A DNA stretch of 64,000 bases from Piscicola geometra (lineage: Eukaryota; Annelida; Clitellata; Hirudinida; Piscicolidae), in assembly GCA_943735955.1 (NCBI GenBank), contig OX030955.1, positions 11,071,647 through 11,135,646 of the forward strand, read 5' to 3'. Position 1 is the first letter of the stretch; every line of letters starts with the position of its first letter. Below, in pieces: positions 24,556 through 64,000 of the stretch. The translations under genes were made by a program, and so were the position numbers. Under the pieces are notes generated by a model. It saw nothing but the letters and a program-made list of their open reading frames with translations, had not been told where the DNA came from and made no database searches.

Positions 24556-25352
24556 TTACCAATGATATTTCACATGGTGGTGACCAGCTGTGCCTATGGT
24601 TATGGTGAGGGTGAGAGTCAAATTTATTATAAAAACAGAGGCTTATAAATGAAAGCTTTGTGTAGTAAATATTTAAAAATAGCTTTTATAAAGAAATTAA
24701 TAGGAAATCTTGGAAACATGAATAATACTGAAAAGTTAAAAACGTAAAACGAACGGAGGCGAGGATATTGGTTGACGTAGAAGAAGAGTGAGTAGGCCAT
24801 CATTATCTGCATTGCCGTAGCGACTCCCACCTTCTTTGGGGCAATCCATTTCATGTGGTACTTCCAACCCCCTTAATTAGAAAATTATAATTAAAAGGTT
24901 AAATATATTTGCAATAAATAATTTTGGTATTATTAGTATTTCAAGTACTGAAACGAACATCTTCCCATGGTCCTAATAAGGTTGATGGGATCATAGTTTC
25001 TCCTCTGAAGCCATCCTTGCAACTCTCCTAGCTTCACTTGCTTGATGTCCAAATCAGCTGTAGAATAGTGTTTTCGTTGTTAATACTGTTGAAATTCAAA
25101 ATTTCAAACTCCTATCAATATTTAATTAATATTTTAAATCAATATTATTTAGAAAATGATATGAAAATAGATTTCGATCACTTATAAATTATAATGACCT
25201 TGGAATAATAAATAATCAGATTAAATATTAGAAATATTACGTTTTCCATAATAGCGGTTTGGATAGTAAGGCCCGTGTATTTTTGGGTTGTACTCAGCAG
25301 GATATTCACCGATAGCACACTTTTTGCGAAACTGTTCAAGCAAGCCCTCCAT
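24556..25352 (-). CDS. ATP5MF: Mitochondrial ATP synthase subunit f
   Basis: Exons 25352-25241, 25057-24959, 24871-24755 and 24587-24556 give a 119-residue protein with GT-AG junctions in phase. Features of the family: GEYPAEYNP and GPYYPNRYYGKPD near the N terminus, VKLGELQGWLQRRN, then RWGWKYHMKW. A single membrane segment follows (TAMQIMMAYSLFFYVNQY), and the C terminus is short and His-rich, GHHHVKYHW. Subunit f is a small membrane-stalk (Fo) subunit of the inner mitochondrial membrane, needed for assembly and dimerisation. The N terminus carries about ten extra residues before GEYPAEY compared with the insect protein. The last exon is only 32 bases. It lies tail-to-tail with ARID1 and head-to-head with glyoxalase II. 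The introns are short and lack tandem arrays. Confidence 0.93.
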
Positions 25353-25691
25353 TTTAGTTCATAGCATTGACTATCGAAATGGCTGAAAATTATCACTACC
25401 TTTGGTGTGAAAAGTATTTTAAATATATAGATAAAATATTTTTTAACTTGAAGAATATTTTTTTGAAAGTATTGAAATTTTAAAAAATTGAAATTTTATT
25501 TCAATAATTATTTTTTCTTAATCTTTATAAATGAAATCTTTGACTAGATTGTTTTCGTGTACTCTGAGTCTTTCTAAAAGAATAGCGGTTATTTAAGATT
25601 TAAATGATTTAATTAATTATTTTATGATTATTATTTAATACGAGAACTTTAAATTGATGTCTTCATAAGCTTCATCCACCTATAGTACAAG
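25353..25691. promoter_or_regulatory. Shared divergent promoter region, ATP5MF/HAGH
   Basis: The two start codons are 339 bases apart on opposite strands with only AT-rich sequence between. A bidirectional promoter is the simple reading; no element can be pinned. Confidence 0.5.
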
Positions 25692-26688
25692 ATGTCTGGA
25701 GAAAGCAGGAACATTCATGTTTCACTCATTCCAGCCCTATCTGACAACTACATGTATCTCTTCAGAGCTCAAGACTCCATCAACTGTTGCGCTATAGACC
25801 CTGTAGAACCTCTGAAATTGAAAGCATATTTGGACTCTCAAGGCCTTAAGCTCACTGATGTCTTTATAACACATCATCACTGGGACCATGCAGGTCTAAT
25901 GAAACTTTAAAAATCGATCAAGTAAATACTAGTCTAAATATTATTCAAAAAAATCATTACAGGAGGCAATAAACAACTATCTAGCATGTACCCTGCAATA
26001 TCCTTCTATGGAGGCGATGATCGAATTGACTGTCTCAATCACAAAGTCATTCCTAATCAGGAGGTGGTGATCGGCTCTTTGAACATCAAGTGTCTGTTCA
26101 CTCCATGCCACACTGCGGGCCACATGTGTTTCTATGTCAGAGAAGGTTCCAAAACTCCGATTCTTTTCTCTGGAGACACCCTTTTTGTGGCTGGATGTGG
26201 GAGGTTTTTCGAGGGCTCTCCTGCCCAGGTTAATTATGAATAATATATTTTAATCTGTGCTACTTTTCATTTATCTCTAAAAGTTGTTCAATGGGAATAT
26301 TTTCAAATCCTAGATGTACCAAGCCTTGGTGAAAGTTTTGGGAAATCTCCCCAAAGAAACATTGGTTTATTGTGGTCATGAGTATACAGTTAAGAATCTA
26401 GAGTTTGCTGAGCACGTTGATGCGTCTAATGCACACATCAGAAAGAAATTAGCTTGGGCTAAAGAAAGGAGAAAACAAAATGAAGCAACCATTCCATCTA
26501 CAATAGGTTTGAAATGGTTGCTTATCACATTTAATTTGAAGTTATTCAATGAAATTGTTTTTAAAGGTGAGGAATGGTTAACAAATCCATTCATGCGAGT
26601 GGAGGATGCGTCTTTAATGGCAACTACTAGAAGTAATGACCCAGTTGATGTGATGAAGGTGTTGAGAGCTAAGAAAGATAATTTCTAA
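25692..26688 (+). CDS. HAGH: Glyoxalase II (hydroxyacylglutathione hydrolase)
   Basis: Exons 25692-25893, 25963-26228, 26314-26506 and 26567-26688 encode 260 residues, the length of the cytosolic vertebrate enzyme. It hydrolyses S-lactoylglutathione to lactate and glutathione, the second step of methylglyoxal detoxification. Metallo-beta-lactamase fold with the binuclear metal motif [10 protein letters not shown] (60-69), second-sphere CHTAGH (116-121), GDTLF with the bridging Asp at 139, and CGHEY (176-180). The C-terminal glutathione-binding region ends with NPFMR and [16 protein letters not shown]. No mitochondrial presequence is seen; the start is the first ATG and fits the cytosolic form. 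Introns are 69-85 bases, much shorter than those of the flanking large genes, and lack repeats. Confidence 0.96.
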
Positions 26689-27057
26689 TGTTAAATGTTT
26701 AAAGTGCATAAATTTTTATTTCCATTTGAATATAGTTAATTTAAGATTATATGAAATAATCAAATATATTTTATCACTATACAATTTATTGTCGATCCAT
26801 GTATACTACCAATAACCATTTTTATTTTCAGTTTTTTCAAAATCATCTTAAAATATTTAATTGATTTATTCTATATATATTTATGAAACATTGGCAGGTT
26901 CTTTTGGTTTTTTCTTCAACTTGTTATAATTTTTACCGTTTAAATAAATTTACTTCGTTTTCAGTGGCAAAAGTTATTTAGATCAAAGCTCACTTTTAAT
27001 CCTGTTCATGATTTAGGTGTTTTTCAAAATTTTGTGAAATCAAACTAAAATCTCAAA

Positions 27058-27696
27058 ATGAGTAAGAAACAGACGCCTAGTGATTTTTTAAAACAAATTA
27101 TAGGCAGACCGGTTGTTGTAAAATTAAATTCCGGCGTGGATTATCGAGGTATGATTTCAACTATAGTATAGTAACTATACATTTTAAAGTTTTCATTTTA
27201 TACTATAAAACTATCTATAAATTCTGGAATTGCATTAGCATAAATTAAATTTTTTGTAATTAACAATGCCTTTCAAACTGACGTATTATTAGGGGTGCTG
27301 GCCTGCCTAGACGGCTACATGAACATAGCGTTGGAGCAGACGGAAGAATACGTGGGAGGACAGTTGAAGAACAAATGTGGAGATGCTTTCATCAGAGGAA
27401 ATAATGGTGAGGATTATGGAAAGATTATTCCATTACTTAATTCAGGATGTGGGCAGGGAGTCTAATTAAAGTTTAATAATTAAACTGTTATTACTTTTAA
27501 TTTTTATAATTTCATAACCTTAATTTAATAAATAAGTAAATAAATTGTAATTTTACAAATTTTCAAATGACTTATAACATTAGCGATATAAATATAAAAA
27601 TATTTTTATTAAGGCTTAAATAAAAATTCACATTTTTACAAATTTTCATTATTTTTTTCAGTTTTATACATTAGCACTCAGAAGAGGAGAATATGA
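27058..27696 (+). CDS. LSM6: U6 snRNA-associated Sm-like protein LSm6
   Basis: Exons 27058-27148, 27293-27406 and 27662-27696 encode 79 residues. The protein is nearly the canonical LSm6 sequence: TPSDFLKQIIGRPVVVKLNS and DGYMNIALEQTEEY (Sm1), then FIRGNNVLYISTQKRRI (Sm2). It is a subunit of the LSm1-7 (mRNA decay) and LSm2-8 (U6 snRNP) rings. It follows glyoxalase II on the same strand after 369 bases, with its own AT-rich upstream region. A poly(A) signal is present. Nothing is unusual about it. Confidence 0.97.
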
Positions 27697-27770
27697 TTAT
27701 TGTCTCTGAATTATGTTTTTTTTTCTAAATATGCTTATTTAAGTATTCAAGAATGAACTTTTTCAAACTG

Positions 27771-27776
27771 AATAAA
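27771..27776 (+). terminator. Candidate poly(A) signal for LSM6
   Basis: AATAAA 75 bases after the stop codon. Confidence 0.6.
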
Positions 27777-30532
27777 GGGAAAAAATTAAGAAGCCATTAT
27801 TCATTACCTTTCACTGATTTTTAAATGTGTATTATATATATTTGCAGGTGTTATGAACTAAATATAAAAATTTAATACAAAATCGTAAACAACAGAATAT
27901 ATTTTTAGATTAATTAAAATTTCTATTGAACTTTATTTATCTATATGTTCTAAAAGGAGTAAAGTATAAATTAAAATGTAAAGGTTTTGAAACATTCAAT
28001 ATGTATACAAAATGATCTATCCATGTTATTTAATAAATTTTCCGCTGTTTGAAACTAGAATGTAAGATAGAAATAAAATTTTATCAAATAATTTAAAAGA
28101 AAATATTAAAGTAACTTTTTAATAAATTAAAATTCTATTCTATCAAAAATAAGTAATATTTATACTCAAAATTTAACTTGTACAGTTCAAAAAACAAAAG
28201 TGAAACAATAAAAACATTAAATACCCTAAAATACCAGATTGATCGAATACCCATAGTGTTCATACATCAGTTTTTGAGCCTTAAACATTCTATTTTTCAA
28301 AATCTATGTCCGAACTAAAGACAAAAAAACAAAAATTTAAGGTGAAAAAAAGAACAATAATAATAACTGAACTTAAATAATATTATGACTAAGAAGATAA
28401 AAACTAATGAGCAAAGAATTTTAATATTTGTAATTTTATAATTTTTTAACAATTATTTAGAGAAAAAAATACTTCAATTTGGGCATTAAAATTTTTTTCA
28501 TCTTCAACAAACGATCTTAAATTATTTTTTGTTAACAAATTTTATTTTAATACTTTTAATACACATTAAAAAAAATTAACTTTAAAATCTTTTTATAGTT
28601 GAATATGTATTTAAAACAAATAATATAAATTATCACAAGTTTAAACGAGAATTGTTATCTTTTATTTCAATACTTTTTTCATTTAAAAAAATGAAATACA
28701 TCATATATAATTTTTATAATTAACAATGGGAAATATATTCAAAAAGTTGTAAAATAAAATAAAATTCTAATGATATATGAGACCCATTTAAGAGATTATA
28801 TGCAAAGTCCACCGTTTCCACTTGAAATTATCTCACATTGCGTCATATAAATTGTACAAATAATCTGATAGTTTTAGAACATTAATAAAATCGACGTGTC
28901 ATTTAACTTCTTCAACAAGGCTTCGACACCTCTGCGTTTAGGCCACTTGAGGAACGTTTGTCCTTTTGGCGACTCCTAAAGCGCTCAATTGTAAGATTAA
29001 GAGCTCGGGGTTGATGTGCATGCGATGCCTTGTCGTGAGATGCTGCAGGTATGAAAGTCAACGGAGAAGAAGTCCCATGCTGGTCGAATCTACTGAGTTC
29101 ATATTTGAAAGAGGGGTAAAATAGAAAAAATAATGATAATAATACCAATGATTATTATATTTGTCGATAAATGATGATTAAAGCATCTTTTAATTACGTA
29201 AGAGCTGACTCATAAAGAAGTATAAGAAAAGCTAATTTATAGGACTACTCATAAACAACTTCAAGATTCGAGCAGCCCTTCCTTTATCTAGCCATAAACT
29301 GGTTCTGTATTAATTATATGGTAGTGGTCAAAGGCTAATTGCATGACGCTTCTCAATATATTGCTTCGAATTATTATTAACCAAAACTTGACAGAAGAAT
29401 GTCAAAACTTGCTTCATGCTAGACTATGTGCGATATGTGGTATGTGAGATAAAAGTTTGAAATAAAAAGCAACAAAATCGGTGAAATCATTAACAACAAA
29501 TGTAACGCTACTGGAGAAAGATCTCCGCTCAACTGCTCTGTGTGATCAATTGAAAAGGACTCGAAGGCTAATGGAGGTTTGGAGGAGGCGCGCACTCAAG
29601 ACAAACTCGAAGTGCACATCCTTCCATCTTTTACTGAACATCCTTTTGCTATTCGAGTATTTTAACTTCTGACACAAAGTAGAGAACAAAGGGTCCTTTC
29701 AAAGTAAAAGAGATCTAGTAAATAAAAATAGTTAATTGTTTGTAAATTTTCTATTATATTTTTGTAACGCATAAATATCATCAGTTCTTTTTGTGAGCTT
29801 ATAAAGTGATATAAGAAAGGAGAAAGGTCACACATAAACAAAACAAGCAATTTGTTGCTGGTAAATAACCTCTAGTTGCCTAACTATGTCTCTTCAGTCC
29901 ATGGAGTGCCACCCTCCGTCATCACTCTTTGACCACCCATCTTCATACACCAATCTTCCACCACCTCGCCTACACACTCTATGACTCGTCACCAGTTGAA
30001 ACTCTCACCACTACCACCATCAAGAATATCTATCATCCCACCCATCATTGTCCACCCTTCTTCACCGTCCACCAGCTTTATCCTTCACACACTCCTCATT
30101 AGAAGATAACTTCACTGCAGCATTCTTACACATACCTGCTCATCGATTGAACCATCATGAGAATGTATATGTTTTGCAGTATAGGTTGGACTATATACCA
30201 TGCAAGCGAAATTTCACCATATGAAGAACTGAACCTTAAAAATCACTGTTGGCTTTATGAAATTTAATTTTTCTCTATTATAAATAGACAATGATCAGTT
30301 CATTAGAGGGGCTCTATTACAGAACAATTAAAGAAAGAGTACATCTTGAGAGCAAAGCGTTCATGGATTTTTATTTAATGTTTTATGGTGTGTGTAGGAC
30401 CAAGTAATTGCTCTGAGGTTGCTTTGAAGTTTCATGACATCTGAGAACTTTCTAAGAATGTTATTTATTTATTTTTATTTAAAAAATCGTCATTTACTTC
30501 AAATACAAGTAAATAAAGACATTCAAGTGTGC
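27777..30532. other. Intergenic, no gene seen
   Basis: AT-rich DNA between LSM6 and the hAT element. The ORFs (for example 28912-29148 and 29481-29672) are short and unlike any family I know. A C-rich, imperfect CACCACC/CATC stretch at about 29905-30090 is the only compositional feature. Confidence 0.6.
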
Positions 30533-30540
30533 GTTCACAC

Positions 30541-32148
30541 TAGAGGTCGGACATGGACGATTTTTCATTCCCGGTCCCGTCCCGTTCCCGAAATTTGTTT
30601 TCCCGTCCCGTCCCGTTCTCGATGGGACATCAGAATTTTGATTCCCGTCCCGTCCCGTTCCCGAAATTTGTTTTCCCGTCCCGTCCCGTTCCCGATGGGA
30701 CATCAGAATTTTGATTCCCGTCCCGTCCCGTTCCCGCAACTCGATTCACGGTCCCGACCCGTTCCCGAAACTTTTTTGTTTTTTTATTCATTTTCGCTGC
30801 CGTTTTCACTGGTCCCAAACTTGCTAGTTCTAACATTTCTTACAATTTATTATTTGAAAGTCAGAGAATATTTCTTTTAATAAAATAAAAAAAACACGAT
30901 TTAAATTTCAAATATTTATTGAAATGAAAGTATTGAAGTTAGTCATTGTTTTTGAGTAATTCAATCAAGTCTTTATTGCTTTTCACACGGGTTAAACCGT
31001 TAAGAGTTTCAGCTTTCAAATGAGAGGATTTTGGGTCTGAAGTTAAACGACCACATATTAAAAAATTCCGTTCACAGGGAATATAACTTGCAGATATACT
31101 AAACAAAATTTTGGCTACTTCTTGTTGTATTTTAAAATTGCTCATTTTACTCCAATAAAATAAAACATCTTTATAATCTTCGATTTTTTTGGGACGTAAT
31201 TGTGAATATTTGTACAATTCATCCTCTTCTGAATTTTTTTCTTCGTTCATTATTATTAATTCTTCAATAATGATAGAAATATGTTTTTTGACAACATTCT
31301 TATTCTCCACAACTGCAAATATAAAATCATTCGTATAATTTGTTAGTATTATAATTTTATTATAATTTTTTCGTTATAAAAACAAACATAATAGGTCTAA
31401 ATAACCATCATTTGTTTTTTTTCTCAACGGCACTGCAGCTTGGTCTGGCTGTACAAAATAGATTTAAATTTTCTCTAATGAAAGTCTTGGTATTTATTTC
31501 TTTTCTATCCCAAACTTTTTTTCTATTATTCTTTCATACTGTGGATGCAACAGACATGCTGTCATATGAATGAGATCAATGGCATCTTTTCTTTTGTCGA
31601 AATGATCAACTGAACAATCATTTGGAAATTAATCATTCAAATTCAAAGTATTAATTTATAAAATTAAAATAATATAACTGACCATTTTGATTTCATCTGA
31701 AAAGTTTTCATCATCACCCATTTGTTCTAATCTCCCTAATCTTTGGACTCACCATAACAACTTCAAATGTAGTGTTGGAGATTTCGACATTGGCAATGGT
31801 GGCTTCGTTACACATTTCTATTGCATTTAATACTTATTTTAAGTACGGAGTATCGATGAAATAAAGATTTTCATACTTAGAAGTTTGCTGAAAAATCATT
31901 GTTAAAAAATCCAATCCCAATAACTGTCATTCCCGTTTTTCCCGTTCCCGATTTAAAAGTTGATTCCCGTTCCCGTCTTTTCCCGTTCCCGATTTGAAAG
32001 TTGATTCCCGTTCCCGTTCCCGTCCCGAAAACCTATTCCCGGTTCCCGACTTTTCCCGTCCCGAAATTAATTTTCATTCCCGTTCCCGCGGGAGTCCCGC
32101 GGGTACCCGCGGGTACCCGGTCAGATCGGGTACCCGGTCCGACCTCTA
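30541..32148. mobile_element. Non-autonomous hAT transposon with 8-bp TSD
   Basis: A 1608-bp element bounded by terminal inverted repeats TAGAGGTCGGAC (30541) and GTCCGACCTCTA (to 32148). Exact 8-bp direct repeats GTTCACAC flank it at 30533-30540 and 32149-32156, the length typical of hAT insertions. Both ends hold CCCGTCCCGTTCCCG-type subterminal repeats; on the left a roughly 74-bp unit with GATGGGACATCAGAATTTTG is present twice, and the right end adds GCGGGTACCCGCGGGTACCC. The interior retains the C-terminal part of a transposase on the minus strand. The intact TSD indicates a fairly recent insertion, 390 bases upstream of the convertase start codon. Confidence 0.9.
30939..31310 (-). pseudogene. 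hAT transposase C-terminal (dimerisation) fragment
   Basis: The 123-codon ORF contains the hAT family C-terminal signature: FYWSKMSN, VAKILFSISASYIPCERNF and FLICGRLTSDPKSSHLKAET, with the last matching the usual S..ER.FS..G.....R..L pattern. The N-terminal zinc finger and RNase H-like catalytic core are not found in the remaining interior of the element, so it cannot encode an active transposase by itself. Confidence 0.75.
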
Positions 32149-32149
32149 G

Positions 32150-32357
<208 letters not shown>

Positions 32358-32536
32358 AACTCTCTAACAAATATATATCTATATATGTATAAGGCAAAGT
32401 GTTATGCGGGCTTATATAGGAGTTATAGGACGGTATAGGGAGTTCGACTGTAGAAAAGGCAGTGAGTGCTTGAGATGGCAGTTTAAAACGACACGATGGC
32501 AGAGGTTGTCTCTGGATCGTGCAAGAACTTTTCAGG

Positions 32537-62471
<29,935 letters not shown>

Positions 62472-62515
62472 GTGAGGAATCTTTTGTTTTGATTAACGCA
62501 CTTATTAATTAATGC

Positions 62516-62645
62516 ACTCAATATTTACATATAATATATATATAATTAATATGCCCTTAATATATACATATAATATATATATAATTAATATGCCCTTAAT
62601 ATATACATATATTATGTATATAATTAATATGCACTTATTAATTCC
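62516..62645 (+). repeat. Tandem AT-rich repeat of about 45-bp period in convertase intron 14
   Basis: Three copies of a unit with ATATACATATAATATATATA and AATTAATATGCCCTTAAT follow the donor of exon 14 by about 45 bases. Confidence 0.8.
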
Positions 62646-64000
62646 TTTAAAGTTAATCGGAATGAACCATGCTAGGTGCCATCGCTTTGAAAGGCAACTT
62701 TGTTATCCGTGCAACCAACCGACATTTCCTTAAATAATCTATCAACGTTAAATACTTTTGTGTGCGGAGTTCTTAAATTGAGAATTCATAATTTTATTGA
62801 AAAATTATTTTTTATACTTTTTATTCTGGACACAGTTGATTTATTTTAATAGACTTTTGTTAAAATTATATTCATAAAAAATCATTTAAAATAGTAAAAT
62901 AGAAAAGTGTTAAAACTAATGAAAAAAATAACTAATGTTTTTAAAAAATGTTATTAAAAAGTTTCAAAGTTTAATTGAATAAAACTTTATAATACTGAGA
63001 TTTGTGAAATTTTAATTTTTATGTAGTAATAATAATGATGATTAGGAGTATTATTATGGGGGGGAGACAAAAAATCTAAAAATTGTAAATTTGTTACAAC
63101 CACTTGGTTGGCTCACCAGGTAATTTCCTGAATATTTCATATTGAAAGTTGGTAATTTTGATGAAAAAAACTTCCCCCTCACACCCAAAAAACTAAATCG
63201 AAGATTTAGGCTTAAGCCTCAGCGTTTTCAGGTAAAAAGAAATCATTAATTTACTCAAATTTTACGATAATAAAGTTACTTAATATAATACTTAAAGCAA
63301 TATAATATTAAAATATTATAAAAAAATATTTGTGCCGCCTACACTACACTGGGCTTAAGCACTGGCATGAATAAAGTTCTGCAATTGGTTGAAACGGATA
63401 TAAAGATATATCAAGTTTTAAAAGTTTTATGGTGGAAATAACGTTTATAGAAAAAATTAAAGTGTAGTTGGACATGCACTTGACATGTGTCTTCAGCTGG
63501 TGGCTCCTGAGCTCAGCTAAGTTTTTTTATTAAATTTTTTTTTAAAAGCTGGTTTGTAGAAAGAAGCGAAAAAGATTTTAACTTTTATGCCTGTTGAAAT
63601 CAAAACATGATCCTATCACTGAAAATAAAGAAGTTTACAAAAAATTTTAAAATGAAAATATTACCCAAGAAAGATTAAAATATATATAAAAACAAAAAAG
63701 TTTCAAAAAATGTGTTTTTTTCTAGTGAATAAAAGGTTTAACATCTCCCTCTTTTTTTTTCAATCGCGGGTGGGGGGGGGGGGTTATTTTTAACATAATA
63801 AATTAAATTTTTGTGTCAAACTTCTTGTATTGTTAGTGTTAATCATGTCCTAGGTGGAAGTTTTGAAATCGATGATTATGTCCCCTCCCCTTTTATTATA
63901 GTGTCGTAAGCCCAAACGAGCTTTTGAGCCATTTAGGCTACACAGTTTTATTCTCGTCTGTTTGCTGCTAAGGAACTTGAAGCAAAACTAAAAACCGTGA
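62646..64000 (+). other. Start of convertase intron 14, no exon seen
   Basis: AT-rich sequence with a poly-G run at about 63772-63783. No further Cys-rich furin-repeat exon could be found before the window ends, so the intron is at least 1.5 kb. Confidence 0.5.

Overview
This is eukaryotic (metazoan) genomic DNA. Genes are split by GT-AG introns, coding exons are GC-richer than the AT-rich surroundings, there are no bacterial operon features, and the recognisable proteins are animal housekeeping or developmental proteins (TRIM37, KATNAL2, an ARID1/BAF250 SWI/SNF subunit, ATP synthase subunit f, glyoxalase II, LSM6 and a furin-type proprotein convertase). The mix suggests an invertebrate bilaterian. 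I cannot fix the phylum from sequence alone; a lophotrochozoan (annelid or mollusc-like) is a guess.

Layout. 1-8741 (minus): the 5' eleven exons of a TRIM37 orthologue (RING, B-box, start of coiled coil; its MATH domain lies beyond the left edge). Most of this stretch is intronic tandem repeat. 9106-10716 (plus): intronless KATNAL2 (LisH + AAA), head-to-head with TRIM37. 10717-18034: mostly non-coding, with one MITE and microsatellites. 18035-23631 (plus): ARID1/Osa-like gene (Q/N-rich region, ARID, BAF250_C), 5' end not resolved. 24556-25352 (minus): ATP synthase subunit f, 4 exons. 25692-26688 (plus): glyoxalase II, 4 exons, head-to-head with the former. 27058-27696 (plus): LSM6, 3 exons. 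30541-32148: a non-autonomous hAT transposon with exact 8-bp target-site duplication. 32537-62471 and beyond (plus): a furin/PACE4-family convertase, 14 exons over 30 kb (signal anchor, prodomain, complete subtilisin catalytic domain, P domain, start of Cys-rich repeats); its 3' end is outside the window.

Mobile and repeated DNA: one 1.6-kb hAT, one 172-bp hAT-like MITE with 8-bp TSD, a two-copy 365-374 bp MITE family, two tRNA-headed SINE-like elements, two LINE/SINE 3'-tail motifs, a foldback element, and very long tandem arrays (a 3.2-kb 18-mer, a 0.67-kb 14-mer, a 1.5-kb 14/15-mer, a roughly 0.5-kb 32-mer, and many CA, CATC and CCA tracts).

The most striking pattern is where the arrays sit. 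In TRIM37, ARID1 and the convertase, at about 13 of 36 introns (my reading), a G-poor C/A-rich array (CA, CCA, CATC, CCCACTACCCTCCA and others, read in the sense of the transcript) runs to within a few to a few tens of bases of the 3' splice site. Several introns also start with a G/U-rich array (GGTGG, GGTGTGG, GGATGG) at or just after the 5' splice site. The repeat strand flips with gene orientation, and the two ends of an intron are mutually complementary in several cases. This resembles the (GU)n...(AC)n structured introns reported in zebrafish, but with several unrelated motifs and far larger arrays, and it is the best candidate here for an undescribed system. No genes appear functionally linked as a pathway; the neighbours are ordinary unrelated animal genes, two pairs of which share short divergent promoter regions.
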